Shown here in pieces: positions 1 through 12,800 of a DNA stretch of 64,000 bases. Made by a program: the position numbers and the translations under genes. The notes beneath the pieces are model-generated. The model made no database searches and was not told where the DNA came from. It was given only the letters and a program-made list of their open reading frames with translations. Position 1 is the stretch's first letter; every line of letters begins with the position of its first letter. Origin of the DNA: Heliocidaris tuberculata (taxonomy: Eukaryota; Echinodermata; Echinoidea; Camarodonta; Echinometridae); contig CM046851.1 of the NCBI GenBank assembly GCA_025618425.1, forward strand, positions 30,857,754 to 30,921,753, written 5' to 3'.

Positions 1-20
1 GGTCCCTTGAAAAAGGTACC

Positions 21-151
21 GTATTTCCGAACGTGTGAAACCTATGGGGAAAAAGATACAACCTTTGTTTCAATAGTGTGGTTTTCATACGCGTAATCCC
101 ACGCGTATGAAAACCCATTTCAGGCGCTTAACTGTACACGTTCGGTAATAC
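21..151. repeat. Small palindromic element at the left edge
   Basis: Outer arms 21-36 and 136-151 match in inverted orientation (15 of 16; core ccgaacgtgt / acacgttcgg). An inner perfect hairpin has arms gttttcatacgcgt (81-94) and its complement (101-114). It looks like a miniature foldback element. From 152 to 877 I see only AT-rich DNA, a GA-rich tract near 780-810 and G runs. Confidence 0.65.
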
Positions 152-877
152 AATCTGTTCGGAATTACAATCCTTGACTATACAAATTATAAGCTGAACA
201 TCAAGACAGTTATCATATAAACGTTTCAGTGTATATGTGTACATATAGACTTTGAACTTGAGTATCATATTATGTACATACATATACCGAACTTATCAGA
301 ACATAGGCAAACAGTTCTCATGCAGGCGTTCAACAGACCTTCCTGCCCTTTTGAGAGAAAAAATGTACAGATGAATCTTAGCTCAGCAATTTTAGCGAGG
401 TATGAATTTATGCTCATTTTGTCGAGAATTTGTACCCATTCTGCCGAATAGAAAACGATGTCACTAACATTGTGTGTTAGTGACACAGCTAGACACAGCT
501 TGAGAACAACACTGAGTGCATGAAAATGGGGGGAAGGGGGCATAGTATAATGTCCTTGGGGAACCTTCATCTTCTGGCTTTCTGCCTTTCATGTTATATT
601 ACATTATTCAATCATATCATTCTTTTTTTCCAAATTAAGGTTATTTTTGAAACACCACACTGCTTGGATAGATAGTATAACGAAATGACTGAAGGAGAGA
701 GGAAGAAAATTAGGCCAACGATTGAGAAGGCAAGAAACAGAGAGTTGTCGAACAAGCTGACAGTCTATGGCAAGGAAAGAGAGAAAGATAGAGAGAGAGA
801 GAGAGGGGGCGGGGGGGGGGTATATTTTCCAAAATAAGACGGCTATGCTTCACTTGTCTGTAATATGTAGGCCTAAG

Positions 878-1409
878 CAGTGGCATAGTCAGGATTTTTC
901 AATAGCGGGGGGGGGGGGGGGGGGGGCAGACATGAAGGATCCAACCGCATAGCCATACATGGTAGCCAGGATTTCATTGTATAGGGGGCGGTTGTGAGCA
1001 CGCAAAGCGTGCGATATTGGTGATGAGCACGCGAAGCGTACTCCCCAGGAGGGTGTGTGCAGGGAGGGGGAAGTCCCCCCCCCCCTCCCGCGCGAAGTGC
1101 GAAAGCTCTGATGTTTTATAGCAAAATTTGAGAGAAATTAAGATAACGGCTTAGCACCTTTTTTTTAGGTGGAAAGACTGCTTTTGAATTATTTGGACGC
1201 AATACTACACTGTATATAACAGGGAGGGGGGAATTTCCCCTTTCCCTTTGACGTTTTAGCAAATTTTGAGAGAAAGATAACGGCTCGTAGCGCCTTTCTA
1301 GGCTTTTTTCTCTCACTTCCTCAGCTTTTTCTCTCTCGCTTTTTTTTTTAAAGGGGCTGAATAGGGGGGGGGGCATGGCCCCCTTGTACCCCCCTTTTCT
1401 ACGCCAGTG
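878..1409. mobile_element. hAT-like MITE with 8-bp target duplication
   Basis: Flanked by the 8-bp direct repeat ggcctaag (870-877 and 1410-1417). Termini are CAGTGGCATAG and, inverted from the right, CACTGGCGTAG. The interior is G-run and C-run rich with no coding sequence. 8-bp duplications and CAG/CA termini are typical of the hAT superfamily. Confidence 0.8.
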
Positions 1410-1654
1410 GGCCTAAGTATGATACTGTTTGTTTTGAGTGCAAGTGTTTTAGCGGTCTTTTAATCATTTTCTTATCTGTGAACTGCTTAGCTGAGGATCA
1501 CTTTTGACAACCAGACAGTTATTTTGATACTTCCTAGTAACTATCATCTACTTAACAAGAAAGCCATCCAACTTGGAGAACATACTGTTGCCACAAGCAC
1601 ATATTCATAACCAGACGTCACAATCACTCGCCCGTTGACAACCTTATTCTCGCC

Positions 1655-1820
1655 ATGGACTACGGTGTCATTCTCCCTATCATTCTCCTGGTCGGCTCAT
1701 TCTTCTTGACATTCCTTCTCGCCAAGGCCATCCGTGTCATCATCCTCATCAGCAGGTTCCAGGGACCACTAGCATTACCCATCGTCGGGAACACCTATGC
1801 CTTCAAAAGCGGCGAAAGAG
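1655..1820 (+). CDS. CYP4V: CYP4V-like exon 1: start codon and membrane anchor
   Basis: The ATG sits in a good animal context (gccATGg). About 28 hydrophobic residues follow, then the [13 protein letters not shown] hinge typical of microsomal P450s. The donor is gag|gtaaat and the exon ends in phase 1. No TATA box could be assigned in the 240 bases upstream. Confidence 0.9.
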
Positions 1821-3838
1821 GTAAATATCACCAGTAAAGACCATGATGATAAAGCGATAACTACTGTTATAAAAATGCAGGCTATAAGGTGGGTTATGGT
1901 GGTAGTGATTTTTTTGTTGTTGTTGTTGTCATGGTAGTGGCGGTATCGGTTGTGGCGATTGTGGTATACTGGTGGTGGTGATGGTGATGATGGTGATGAT
2001 GGTGGTGATAGTGGTGATGTTGGTGCTGGTGGTGGGGGTGGTAATGGTGGTGTTGGTGGTGTTGTTGGTGGTGGGATGGTCGTGATGGCGGGCGCAGTTG
2101 CGGTGATGATGATGATGTTGCTGCTATAATGATGGTATATACACTGTAAAACATAACGGTAAAACTACAGGTTTTTTAGCCCTTGAAATGACAAGTTATT
2201 GCCGTTATTTCGATTTTACAGTCTTTTCCTTTAAAACAACAGCAAGTTTGTTGGTTTACCGGAAATCGGCATATATTTACATAATTTTATTGTAAATTTA
2301 CATGATTTTATTGTAAATATATGCCGATTTCCGGTAAAACTCAGTTATTATGGAATCAGAGGAATAGCCTTGGAGTGGTTCAGGAACTACCTCCTCAATA
2401 GGCAACAGTATGTTTCTATTGCTAACGTCGACTCTAACTTTAAAAATGTAACCTGTGGTGTCCCACAAGGTTCTATTTTGGGCCCGCTTCTTTTTCTTGT
2501 CTATATAAATGATTTTTATAAATCCTCAGATGTTTTATCATTTATTCTTTTTGCAGATGACTCTAATATTTTCTTTTCCCACAAAGACCCACATGTTTTG
2601 ATTGCCACAATCAACCAAGAATTAGAACGAGTTTCTGAATGGATCAAAGCCAACAAATTATCACTCAATCTGCAAAAGACCTACTACATGGTCTTTAGTA
2701 ATATCATAAATGAGCTTCCAGGTAACGTAGTTTTTGATCATACAAATATACAGAGAGTTCTAAACACTAAATTTTGGGGAATCACTATTGATGATAAGCT
2801 ATCGTGGAAAGATCACATAGATAACATCTGTAAAATCGTTTCTAGAAATATTGGTACAATAAACAAGGTCAAATTTTACTTCCCAACTCGTATACTTTTA
2901 AATCTGTATTCCACACTGATCCTTCCACATTTAAACTATGGTATAGTAGCATGGGGCAGTTGTGCTGACTATCAGTTAAATAGAGTTTTACTTTTACAGA
3001 AAAAAGCTCTGCGTGTTATATGTCATTCGGATTACCGAGCGCACACCGATGCACTCTTTCATAAACATAACATACTAAAGATAAACGATTTATATAGTTA
3101 TAATCTTGGAATATTTATGTATAATTTAGATAGAAACGAACTTCCCAATGTTATTTTATTCAATATTTTCAAAGAATCTCAATATTCATCAGTACCCTAC
3201 TAGGTCTGCCGGGCTTTTTCATCTACCAAGAACGAGAACATTGATTTCAAATAAAACGTTTATATTTACAGGGTCAAAACTCTGGAACTCTCTCCCAGAT
3301 CCAATCAGAAATAAAGCCACACATTTTAGTTTCAGTAGAGGGTTTTAAAAACTTTTAATTCAAAGGTACAGTTCATCTCGGAGTTAAAGTCACTCTCTTC
3401 TTTTTTTCTAGTGCAGTTCTGCCTTTGTTCTGTCTTGTTTTTCTTGATTTTTGCCTGTCTTTTTTTTTCTTCTTTCCCCTTTTTTCCCCCTTTTCTTTCT
3501 TTCTTCTTCTTGTTTGGTCCTGTGTTGTCCTGTCCTGGTTTTGTCCTGTTCTGTCTTGTCAGTTTCTTGTTTTTCTTGACTTTTGTTTGTCTTTTTTCTT
3601 CTTTCTTTCCTTTCTTTCTTTCTTTCTTTGTCGTGTTTTGTCTTGTGTTGTCCTATCCTGGTTTTACCCTAGCGTGTCTTGTCCTGTTCTGTCTTGTACT
3701 ATCTTGTCAGTTTCTTGTCCTCTGAGTACTGTCTTGTCATTTGTTCTTTAATGTACAGCATCTTGCTATGAAAATTTTCATCATTATTGATACAGGATTT
3801 ATGACTATTTAATCAATTATGTTGTTATGAGAGATATG

Positions 3839-3883
<45 letters not shown>

Positions 3884-6800
3884 CAAATATGTATTTTACT
3901 TTCAATCTTCCATGTTATAAAAGATAATTATGTTAATGTTATATTTATTCTTGGGAACCTACACAAACAAGCTATGCTTTTTCATGATTTTGTACTTTGT
4001 AAACCATATTGTTTTGTATTTGGAAAAAAATGAAATGAAATAAATCTTGCATCAATCAATCAATCAATCAAAAACAAAAACAAAAAAAAAAAGTGTGGAA
4101 AACGGGCATTCCCGGCATCCTGACCGCCAGGAAATTCCCGTGAAAAAACGGCAATTTTTTTTTTTTTACAGTGTAGTAATGGTGGTGGTGGTGGTGGTGG
4201 TAGAGATGGTGGATGCGTTAGTGGTAGTGACAGTTACCACGATGGATACAAACTTACCTGATGTTGGATGTCGTTATGGAGAGTGGGATTATCATGATTA
4301 TGATATAACAAACAACCGAAATCATTGGTGGTAGTGCGCCTTCTTCCTTGTAACTTTGCAAGTTCTTGATCGTACTGATATTATTTTATATGCATGTAAA
4401 TTGTACTACTTAAACAGGTGTTGAATGTTGTCAACATCAATGGAAGAAAATAAATGTTAATTTCAGGGGCCGCAGAGCATTTCTGAAAGTGGGGGGGGGG
4501 GGGGGGGCTGATCTGATTTCACTCATTAATGCACCGGCATAAATTCATTTTAAGCAGTGGGGGTATGATCACAACATTGAGGGGAAATTTCCAAAGTTTA
4601 GGGTCACCGATAAGGGCTATTTCTGGAAAAAAGGGGCACCTACAACGGGAAAAATATACAATCTCTAAACATTGTCATATATACCCTACATTGTGATTAC
4701 ATTTATAAGGATTTCAATTATGTTTCTCTCTTACATGCTGTAATATAATTTACTTAAGCATCAAAGTTTGCAGTTGGGTTTGATGACGCAATTTTTAAAG
4801 ATGAGGCTGCATGATGATCAACAACATCTTATAAAGAGAGAGGGGGGAAAAAGTTCTGAAAGGTGTTTAAACACAGTCTCGGCATGAGAGACTGAAAAGA
4901 CCTCTAATAAGTAACATAACTATAGCAAATATAAATGTGAGCGAGCGTAGCGAGCAAGCCTTGACGAAATTTAAGTAAAGTTGCTCTAAATCACTATGAA
5001 TTAGGGGCACAACTTATGGAGCAAGAAAAAAGGGCCCTTATCAAGAACGATAATGGCACTTATCACAAAAAGAAAAGGAGCAGGAGTATGTCATATTAAA
5101 AAGAGCAATTATCAGAGGATGAAACATGTGGTATTTGTCGCACATGAATATTGGCACTTTATACCAGAGGTAAAAAAGGGCATTTATGAGAATGGAAAAA
5201 GGGTGTTTTTGTTGTTGTTGTTGTTGTTGTTTTTTTTTTATAAAGGAAGAGGGGCTCTTATCAGAAAGAACTGTACTACTTAGAAAGAAAAGGAGCCCGT
5301 TTCAAAATGAATTAAGGAAAACTTATCAGAGGTGTAAAGGGGCACTCATCAGAGATGTCAAGTGTCATTTAACAGAAGGCGGAAGGGGCACTTGTCGAAT
5401 TAGAACGGGCACCTCTCAAATTTCATTATAGAGGATATGGCCACAGGTAAAGATGCACTTATCAGACGGAAAGGGGGTAATTCTTGTATCTGAAAAAGTG
5501 AGAATGGAAAAAAGGCAGTTATTGAAAGAGATTAATAGGTACATTTAATGCAAATGATTTAAAAGGGAATTGTCGAAGGAAAGATTTTATTAGGAGTTTT
5601 ATGAGAGATGAAAAGGGAAGAGGCTCGTTTTTAGGAATAAAATAAAGGGAGCACTTATCAGAAAGAATAGGGGCAATTATAAGATTGGAAAAGGGGAACG
5701 TATTATAATATAAAGGATACTTATAAATGGGGAAGGGCACTTCTTACTAAGGAAAAGGGACAGTTGTCAAGGAAGAAGGGGCACCTCTCAGATTTTCATA
5801 GGCCTCTGGAAATTATCAATGGTAATAAAATCAAATTTTAAGATTGTGGAACGGGCAGGAATATAAAGGAAAGGGAGCACTTATCTAAAGTAATCTATGT
5901 AAAAGGGGGATATAGGATAGCCAATTTCCTGAAAAACTGGGGACACTGTACCCCCTCCCCCACCCCACAGCGCCTGATTTTAAATAATCCTAACATTTCT
6001 CTAAAGAGTTGATGTGTCATTCTGAATCCTGAAAAAAGACTCATCAACTTGTAGAAGATGTGATAGATAGACTGCCATTTGAGAGAATGCTGTACAGTCC
6101 CGAGAAGTCACGTGAAAATATCTGATCTTGTTTTCTACAGTTTGTTTATAATACTATGCTTTATTAGGCCTAGATTTTGCATAACTGTGCATTAAAGAGG
6201 CGGGGATGTATTGCCCATTTGTACCAATGGAAAACATGTTAATAATGGACATGGATGAGAGATTTTGATATATAAAATCGGAAATATCGGGAAATTCAAA
6301 TCATATCTTTAGCAGTTTATCAGCATTTTATAGGAATTCTCACTACAATAACAGTCTTTTATATTGATTTTATCAATTTTATCAATTACTAGAAATTATT
6401 TCTTCCTTGAAAATTAGGGGGGGGGGGAGTTACGCCCCCCCCCCAGCCCTCCGGTTCCGCGGCCTATGCATTTGAATTGAGGTGTCAGTAATGGTGGCAA
6501 TGATCGTAAAGGCATGATCATCTTGGATATAATCCTCAAGTTCATTTCCATTTTTTCTAAACCAACCAAAGGCTTTGCCCAAGAAACTTTGGCTTTCTGT
6601 AAATTAATCAAAATGTAACGATATTCCAAGTGTATTATTCGTTTTTACATCGATTATGATATAATATGTAAATTGAACGTGGAAACTAACAAAATCAAGA
6701 TCATATCAAAATGATAGTTATGACACTGAGCATTGGGTTTGAAACTGAGCAGATATGCCTACAATGTACAAGTCCATGTATACAGATTGTTTTTTATCCA

Positions 6801-9800
6801 TATAGATTGCAATGCAACATCGATATTGGAGCCTCTTTTTAATATTATCCAGTGGCGGATTTAGGAGGGGGGGGGGCAATCCCGGCCCGTGCCCCCATCC
6901 CCCCCCCTTTGAAAGAAAACAATGCATTTGTTTTTTTTTATTGTGCCCCCCCCCCTTTTAGAACGGAAAACTTTTTTTTTTTTTTTTTTTGCTTGTCAGA
7001 GAATTATGGAGGGAAACTGGACCCCATAACCCCCCCCCCCCCCACTGAGCGACTTTTGGAGAGTTGGCGAGACCAAAAAAATACGGATCTCCCTCCAAGC
7101 AGTTTCCCAAAGTTGATCTTGCATTTGTGTGCCCCCCCCCTTATACAAAATCCTGGATCCTCCCCTGATATTATCTGTGAGTCTCTTGAAACATTATCAC
7201 CCCCTCTTCTGCTCTTTTCTTCTCTGACAGAGTTCTTCGTTTACATCCAATCCGTTTTTAACGAGTATCGTGCCAAGACAGGGGGAGTCATACGAATGTG
7301 GCTTGGTCCAGCTCCAGCACTCGCGCTGTACGGCGCCAAGTATGTTGAGGTATTGATAACAATGTTTTTGGGGTAGGGCTCCATTCTCAGGTTTAAATAT
7401 TTATTGATAAAAAGGGTTAATAGTGGCACCATTTTAGCGAAAAATATACCCTTACAAGGAAGCGGTTAAAATATAGTATTAAAAAACCTAAATGTTTACA
7501 CGACAATTATTCTTGCTAAAAATGTTACAAATTCAAATTCAAATTGTTTGAAATAGAATCCCGACATAATAGGATTATCATAAAAACAAAACAAAACACA
7601 ACAGAAGCATGTTAAATAAGAACAGAATTCAACAAAGTAAAGACTCATTATATCAAAACAAAGTTGTGCATTTCCCAATATACTCGACAGAAAAGTAACG
7701 TTACTATCAGTGGCGGATCTACGGGGGGGGGGGGGGGTTAGGGGGTTTAAACCCCCCCCCCCCCCTTGGGCTGCCAAGTAAACATTTAATGTGCATAGGA
7801 AAACAAAAAAGAGAAAAAATAGAGCATGCAAGTATGCTTAAAATCGCAAGCTGGCAACCCTAAAAATGAAAAATCTCCCTACTGTGGGAGGGGGTATCCC
7901 CCCTCCCACACCCTCCCCCCTCGCTCGCTTCGCTCGCTCGGGCTCGGTCGCTACGCTCCCTCGCAATACCCAGCTCAGCCCCTCAACCCCCCTCCCCCTT
8001 GGAAAAAAGCTAGATCCGCCCCTGACTATATCCGTAGAAACCAAACAAAAACATAATAGCAGCAAGTTAAATAGAAACAAAACTTCGACAAAACGAAGGG
8101 AAGTTATTTCAAAACCAGATCGCATATGTCGGATTATACACATGTACCCATTGGCGTAGACAAGTCCTCATAAGTGGGGGTATAATTTACATGTCCAAGA
8201 TACAACTTTAGCATCATGCTTTGCAGTTTTGTAGTATGATTTGAATATTGAGCGAGCGAGCGAAGCGAGCGAGCAAACAATATTCAGAATTTGTGAGGGC
8301 GCAATTACATTGTAATATAAAAACGGGGAAACACAATTCTGATGGGGTTTCACTAATTTGCAAAATTTCACAATGAAAATTTATTTGATAAGCTATACTT
8401 TTAATACGAGCGAGCGTAGCGTGCGAGCATTTGGGAATATTGGCTCTAAGTCACTTTGGATTAGGGGCACATGTTATGGAAAAGGGAAACGTAGTACTTT
8501 TCATGGGGAAAAGGACAGTTATTAGAAAAATAAATGAATGTCTAGAAAAGGTAGAAGGAGCAGTTATCAGAGGTGAAAAGGGGCACTGATCACACCTGAA
8601 AAGGGGCATTTATAAGAACGGAAAAATGTTCTTATAAAGAAGAAATATTAAATCAGTGCCCATATATTACAACAACATTAAAAGTTACATTAAAAGGGAT
8701 AAAAGGGATTATAAGGGATAAATGCTTTTGTTGAAATAGGAGCATTTGTCAAATGTAAGGTGAGGGATGAGGTATAATTATCAAAATGAGCACTTATAAG
8801 AATATGGAACGGGAACTTATTCGAAAGAAAAATGGGGTACTTATCTGAAGTTAAAGGGAAAAGTAGGGGCACTGTGCCCACATGCAACCCCCGGAGCGGT
8901 GCTTCTAACCGGGTCTACATGTTATATGATCGTCATTTCATCATTCTTCTATGTATGGTTGGGTGATCATCATCCTCGATAAATATTGGGGGTGATGTAT
9001 TCCGTCTTTCCCCACCACATTCGACTCCTGTGACTATATTTTCATTTCACTTTTGAAAATTGTTAGAAATAACATGAGTGTGGCAAAATTGCATTGTAAA
9101 GGAAATTTACCGACTGAACCCTCTAAATCGAGAGTAATTACATGTACTTTTAATCTAAATAATTTTTCTGCATTATGGCTTATGGGGGGGGGGGGGGGAT
9201 AAACCTGGTGAATGTTTGTACACACCATCCCCACACCTGAAAAGTCGATATCTACGCCCCTGCAAGTACCCCCACCCCCAATGGCTGACCCACGATTCGC
9301 CACTGATATTTTCTTGTAACTTACTTTCAGGTGATTTTAAGCAGCAGCCGCCTTATCAAGAAGGGATATCTTTATAAGTTTCTGGAACCCTGGCTTGGAC
9401 TTGGATTGCTAACGAGGTAAAGCAGTGATTAGGCCTATATTATACCTTTTCAAACAAATGAAACTAAAAAAAGACTTTGAAATTTTGTGCCCTGAACTTA
9501 TTAATGAAAATGAAACAACAAAATATGTTGTTAATATTGATTCATTTTTCCCTTGGAAGAATCCTATTTGTCCTCTTTCCAAGATTCACTCAGTGGAGCT
9601 GGGGGGGGGGGGGGGGTAGTAAAGTTTTTTTTTTTTTTTAAATTCCCGACATGATTTTCCCTCTCTTTATCCCCCATTTTTTTCGCTGTCCCCTTTTTTT
9701 ACCCATTTCCTTTCTCAAAAGAAAGAGGGTGACCATTTGGGACCCCTGAATCCGCCCTTGTATTGTTAGGATTTCAATAACTCATCATTTACTCTTTGCT

Positions 9801-12800
9801 CTATTCAATTTAAACTCTTTTTTGATTGCGCATAATTATCAGTCATGTTTACATACTTCAATTGTAGAAAACATGCAAAAACCCAAATATATAAAATCAA
9901 AGGAACTGACAGTCAGGAATACGTCATAATGCATGATTTTTCAACGAAACGTAACACACAAAATGCAAGCCAATTGTCTCACAAATGCTACAGGTAATAA
10001 ATCGAATGTTAAAATCATCGTGAAATAGTCACGTTCATATTGACATATTGAACTAACGAAGCAGATTAGCGAATAAACATGAACAAACATGGACGACCGG
10101 ACCTTACCCATAGGCATACGGGGGGGGGGGGGTGTTTTGGGTGTTCAAACCCCCCCCCTCCTTTTAGCAGTGTTTTAGGTGTTTAGAAATGAAACAAGAG
10201 CTTGTTTGATCTGTAATTATTGGGGGAGTGGCAGTTCTAGTCCTAATGCAGCTCAGGGTTAATGTCCATGTCTGTATGGGGAGAATTGCACGCTACACCC
10301 TACTATTGTGGATCTGTTGTTCAATGTACACAAAAAGGCTTTGAAAAGTCTGAAGGTCAAGAATAAAAGTGAAGGTCATTTAGAAAACAAACTGCAAGTT
10401 TTGTAAAGGAGATGATGTCTTGGGGAAAAGAGTTCATACCATGAACTTCACCCCTATATCATCTAGCGGTTACATGTCGTTTTTCCGAAGGTTCAGAATT
10501 CCGAAGGTTCGTTTTTCCGAAGGTTCGTATTTCCGAAGGTTTGTATTACGGGCGCGCAAAAAACAAATCTGAGCAGGCTTTTACTTTTCTTTTTCTCGTA
10601 ATGCTGATCCCATAGACGAGTGAATGTACTCTGGCGACCAATTGCCTACATAAATATTTGTAACACAACATTTGAAACTTCCTCCAAAATGCTCTAACCA
10701 TATTTTCTAACATGATGGTATAATCTTCTTGCAGCACTGGTGAAAAATGGTTCCATCGACGCAAGCTGCTCACTCCGACCTTTCATTTCTCCATTCTTCG
10801 GAGTTTTGTGGATGTCTTCAATGAGCACAGCATCATCTTGGTCAAGAAACTCGAAAAGCTTGCAGATAACTCTGATACTATCAACATATTTCCTCTTGTT
10901 ACCCACTGCGTACTGGATATAATATGCGGTATGTTCAAAGTAGAGGCTTACTCATGCCCATCTATATACACACACAAACACACACACCCACACTCCCAAT
11001 ATCTGTTGTCAGGTTTTGTCTGTCTCTGTCAGAAAAAACTTATCCCTGAAGCTTTAATTCTACTTCTTTTCAGGAGATGCCTGTAGGCTTATACCCATTG
11101 GACTATAAGTACACGATAAAAAGAGTGATGAACAAGTTGGAGGGGGGGGGGGGTTCTCTCTCTCTTTTTCTCTCTCTCTCTTTGTTGTCTTTCTTAGAAG
11201 TTGTGCGCGGGGGGGGGGGGCACTCGACCCCAAAAGTGGTAGGTATGTGCCACTGGCAAGACAAAAAAGGGGGCTTCGGAACTAGCGTATCATATGTAAA
11301 GGATGGTCTTCGGAACTACTAACATTTTGGGAAAAGGGGGTCTTTGGAAATGGATTATATGATGCTATTTATAGGGAACTGGTTCCCACAAGCTCCCATT
11401 AGATAAATACACTGTGTCGATGTCATGACAAGTCTATGGTAAGCGGGGTTAATTCGCATGCATGAATGAAAACAGAAATCCCTGGGGTGGATTGGAACCG
11501 GATTGGAAGCAATGGGGAAAGCCCGAAGGAATGAAACTGGTTTTCAACTTTTAACCAAAAATGATATTCTTCGAAACGGGCCGAGGCGGGCCAGAACGGC
11601 CGGAACTACGGAATGAAAGAAAAAAAAGCGGTGCTTTGGAACGGTTTTCTCTCTTCTTTTTCTCAACAAGAAAAAAATGGTATGCTTTGGAACGGAAAAT
11701 TGAGTGTAAAAATTTGGGTCTTCTCTGCGGCACACACCCACCACACACTATATACTGAGTGCCCCGCCCCCCCCCCCCCCCGGGTGCGCTCCGAACTGTA
11801 TTTTTACCTTGAAGTCTGTATATGTCGACGAGATTACCAATTACTACAATAACAGAAATTTCTTGCAACCGAGAGAATCACTTTTGCTGTCTTTTTGAAC
11901 TATTAAAGGCAGAACAATTGAATTCATATATTAGGAAAGGAAATGAGAGAATAATGCGTCGCTTTAATTCTAACTTTTTTAGTTTTTAATTGATTCAATT
12001 TTAAAATATTTTTTAAATTGTCATCTTATTTTATTTCTTTTTTGTTGAAAAGGTTTAAATAAGGACAGGAATGGGGAAATCGATTAAGCTACGCAAACTG
12101 CATTAGTCCCTCATTTCCTTTCGCAATGTGTTTATTTCCACGTTAATCGTCAATGCTGTTTGTATATACATTTCATAAATTATGAATAATTACGTGTATT
12201 TCGCTATAATTCTTTTCGGCTTAAATGGTCGGGTTGTACAAGTCGCGTAATTATCGCGTAAATTTGGCAGTTCAAAAACGAGAGGGAAAAGTTATGGTAT
12301 CTTTGAACGGTCCAAACAAAGAAAGAATATATAGTTTATCAATTTTAAGCCTCCACCTGCATACGCTCGGCATAGAATTAGGACTAGACCGTAGACTGAT
12401 TTAATGGGTCAAGAAGTACTAGCATTACATTCGCATGCCTGAGAGCCCCCACCTAATATTTCTAATGTGGCAGTAGGCCTATACCTGGTGAGTGTATGTG
12501 ATAATGGATTCTGAAAATGAGGGAGTAGATCGGATTAGCGGTGCATCAAACAAAACCTGTTTTAGTTCCAAGGCCAAATCCACTTCGCCAATAACCTATC
12601 ATTTATTGTTAAAAAGTACTTGTAGGCAATCATCATGTACTTATATACGGAAATAGGTATTGTGCAATCGCTGCAATTGATGCCTGCACCCCAGCCAGGC
12701 CTGCACGCTGCAGCCCAAGCGGCGAAGGCTCACCGTCACGGACGGGCCCGAAGCTGATATCCTGTCGTCGCTGTTCGGGCAGCTCAGCTTGACAAATCCA

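Noticed and set aside
1894..2154. Histidine-rich minus-strand frame
   Set aside because: Translation of the GGT/GAT microsatellite.
6852..7376. 174-codon frame overlapping exon 2
   Set aside because: Its first two thirds are the G/C-run MITE; only the exon 2 part is coding.
10546..10906. Minus-strand open frames over P450 exon 4
   Set aside because: Antisense shadows of the real + strand exon.
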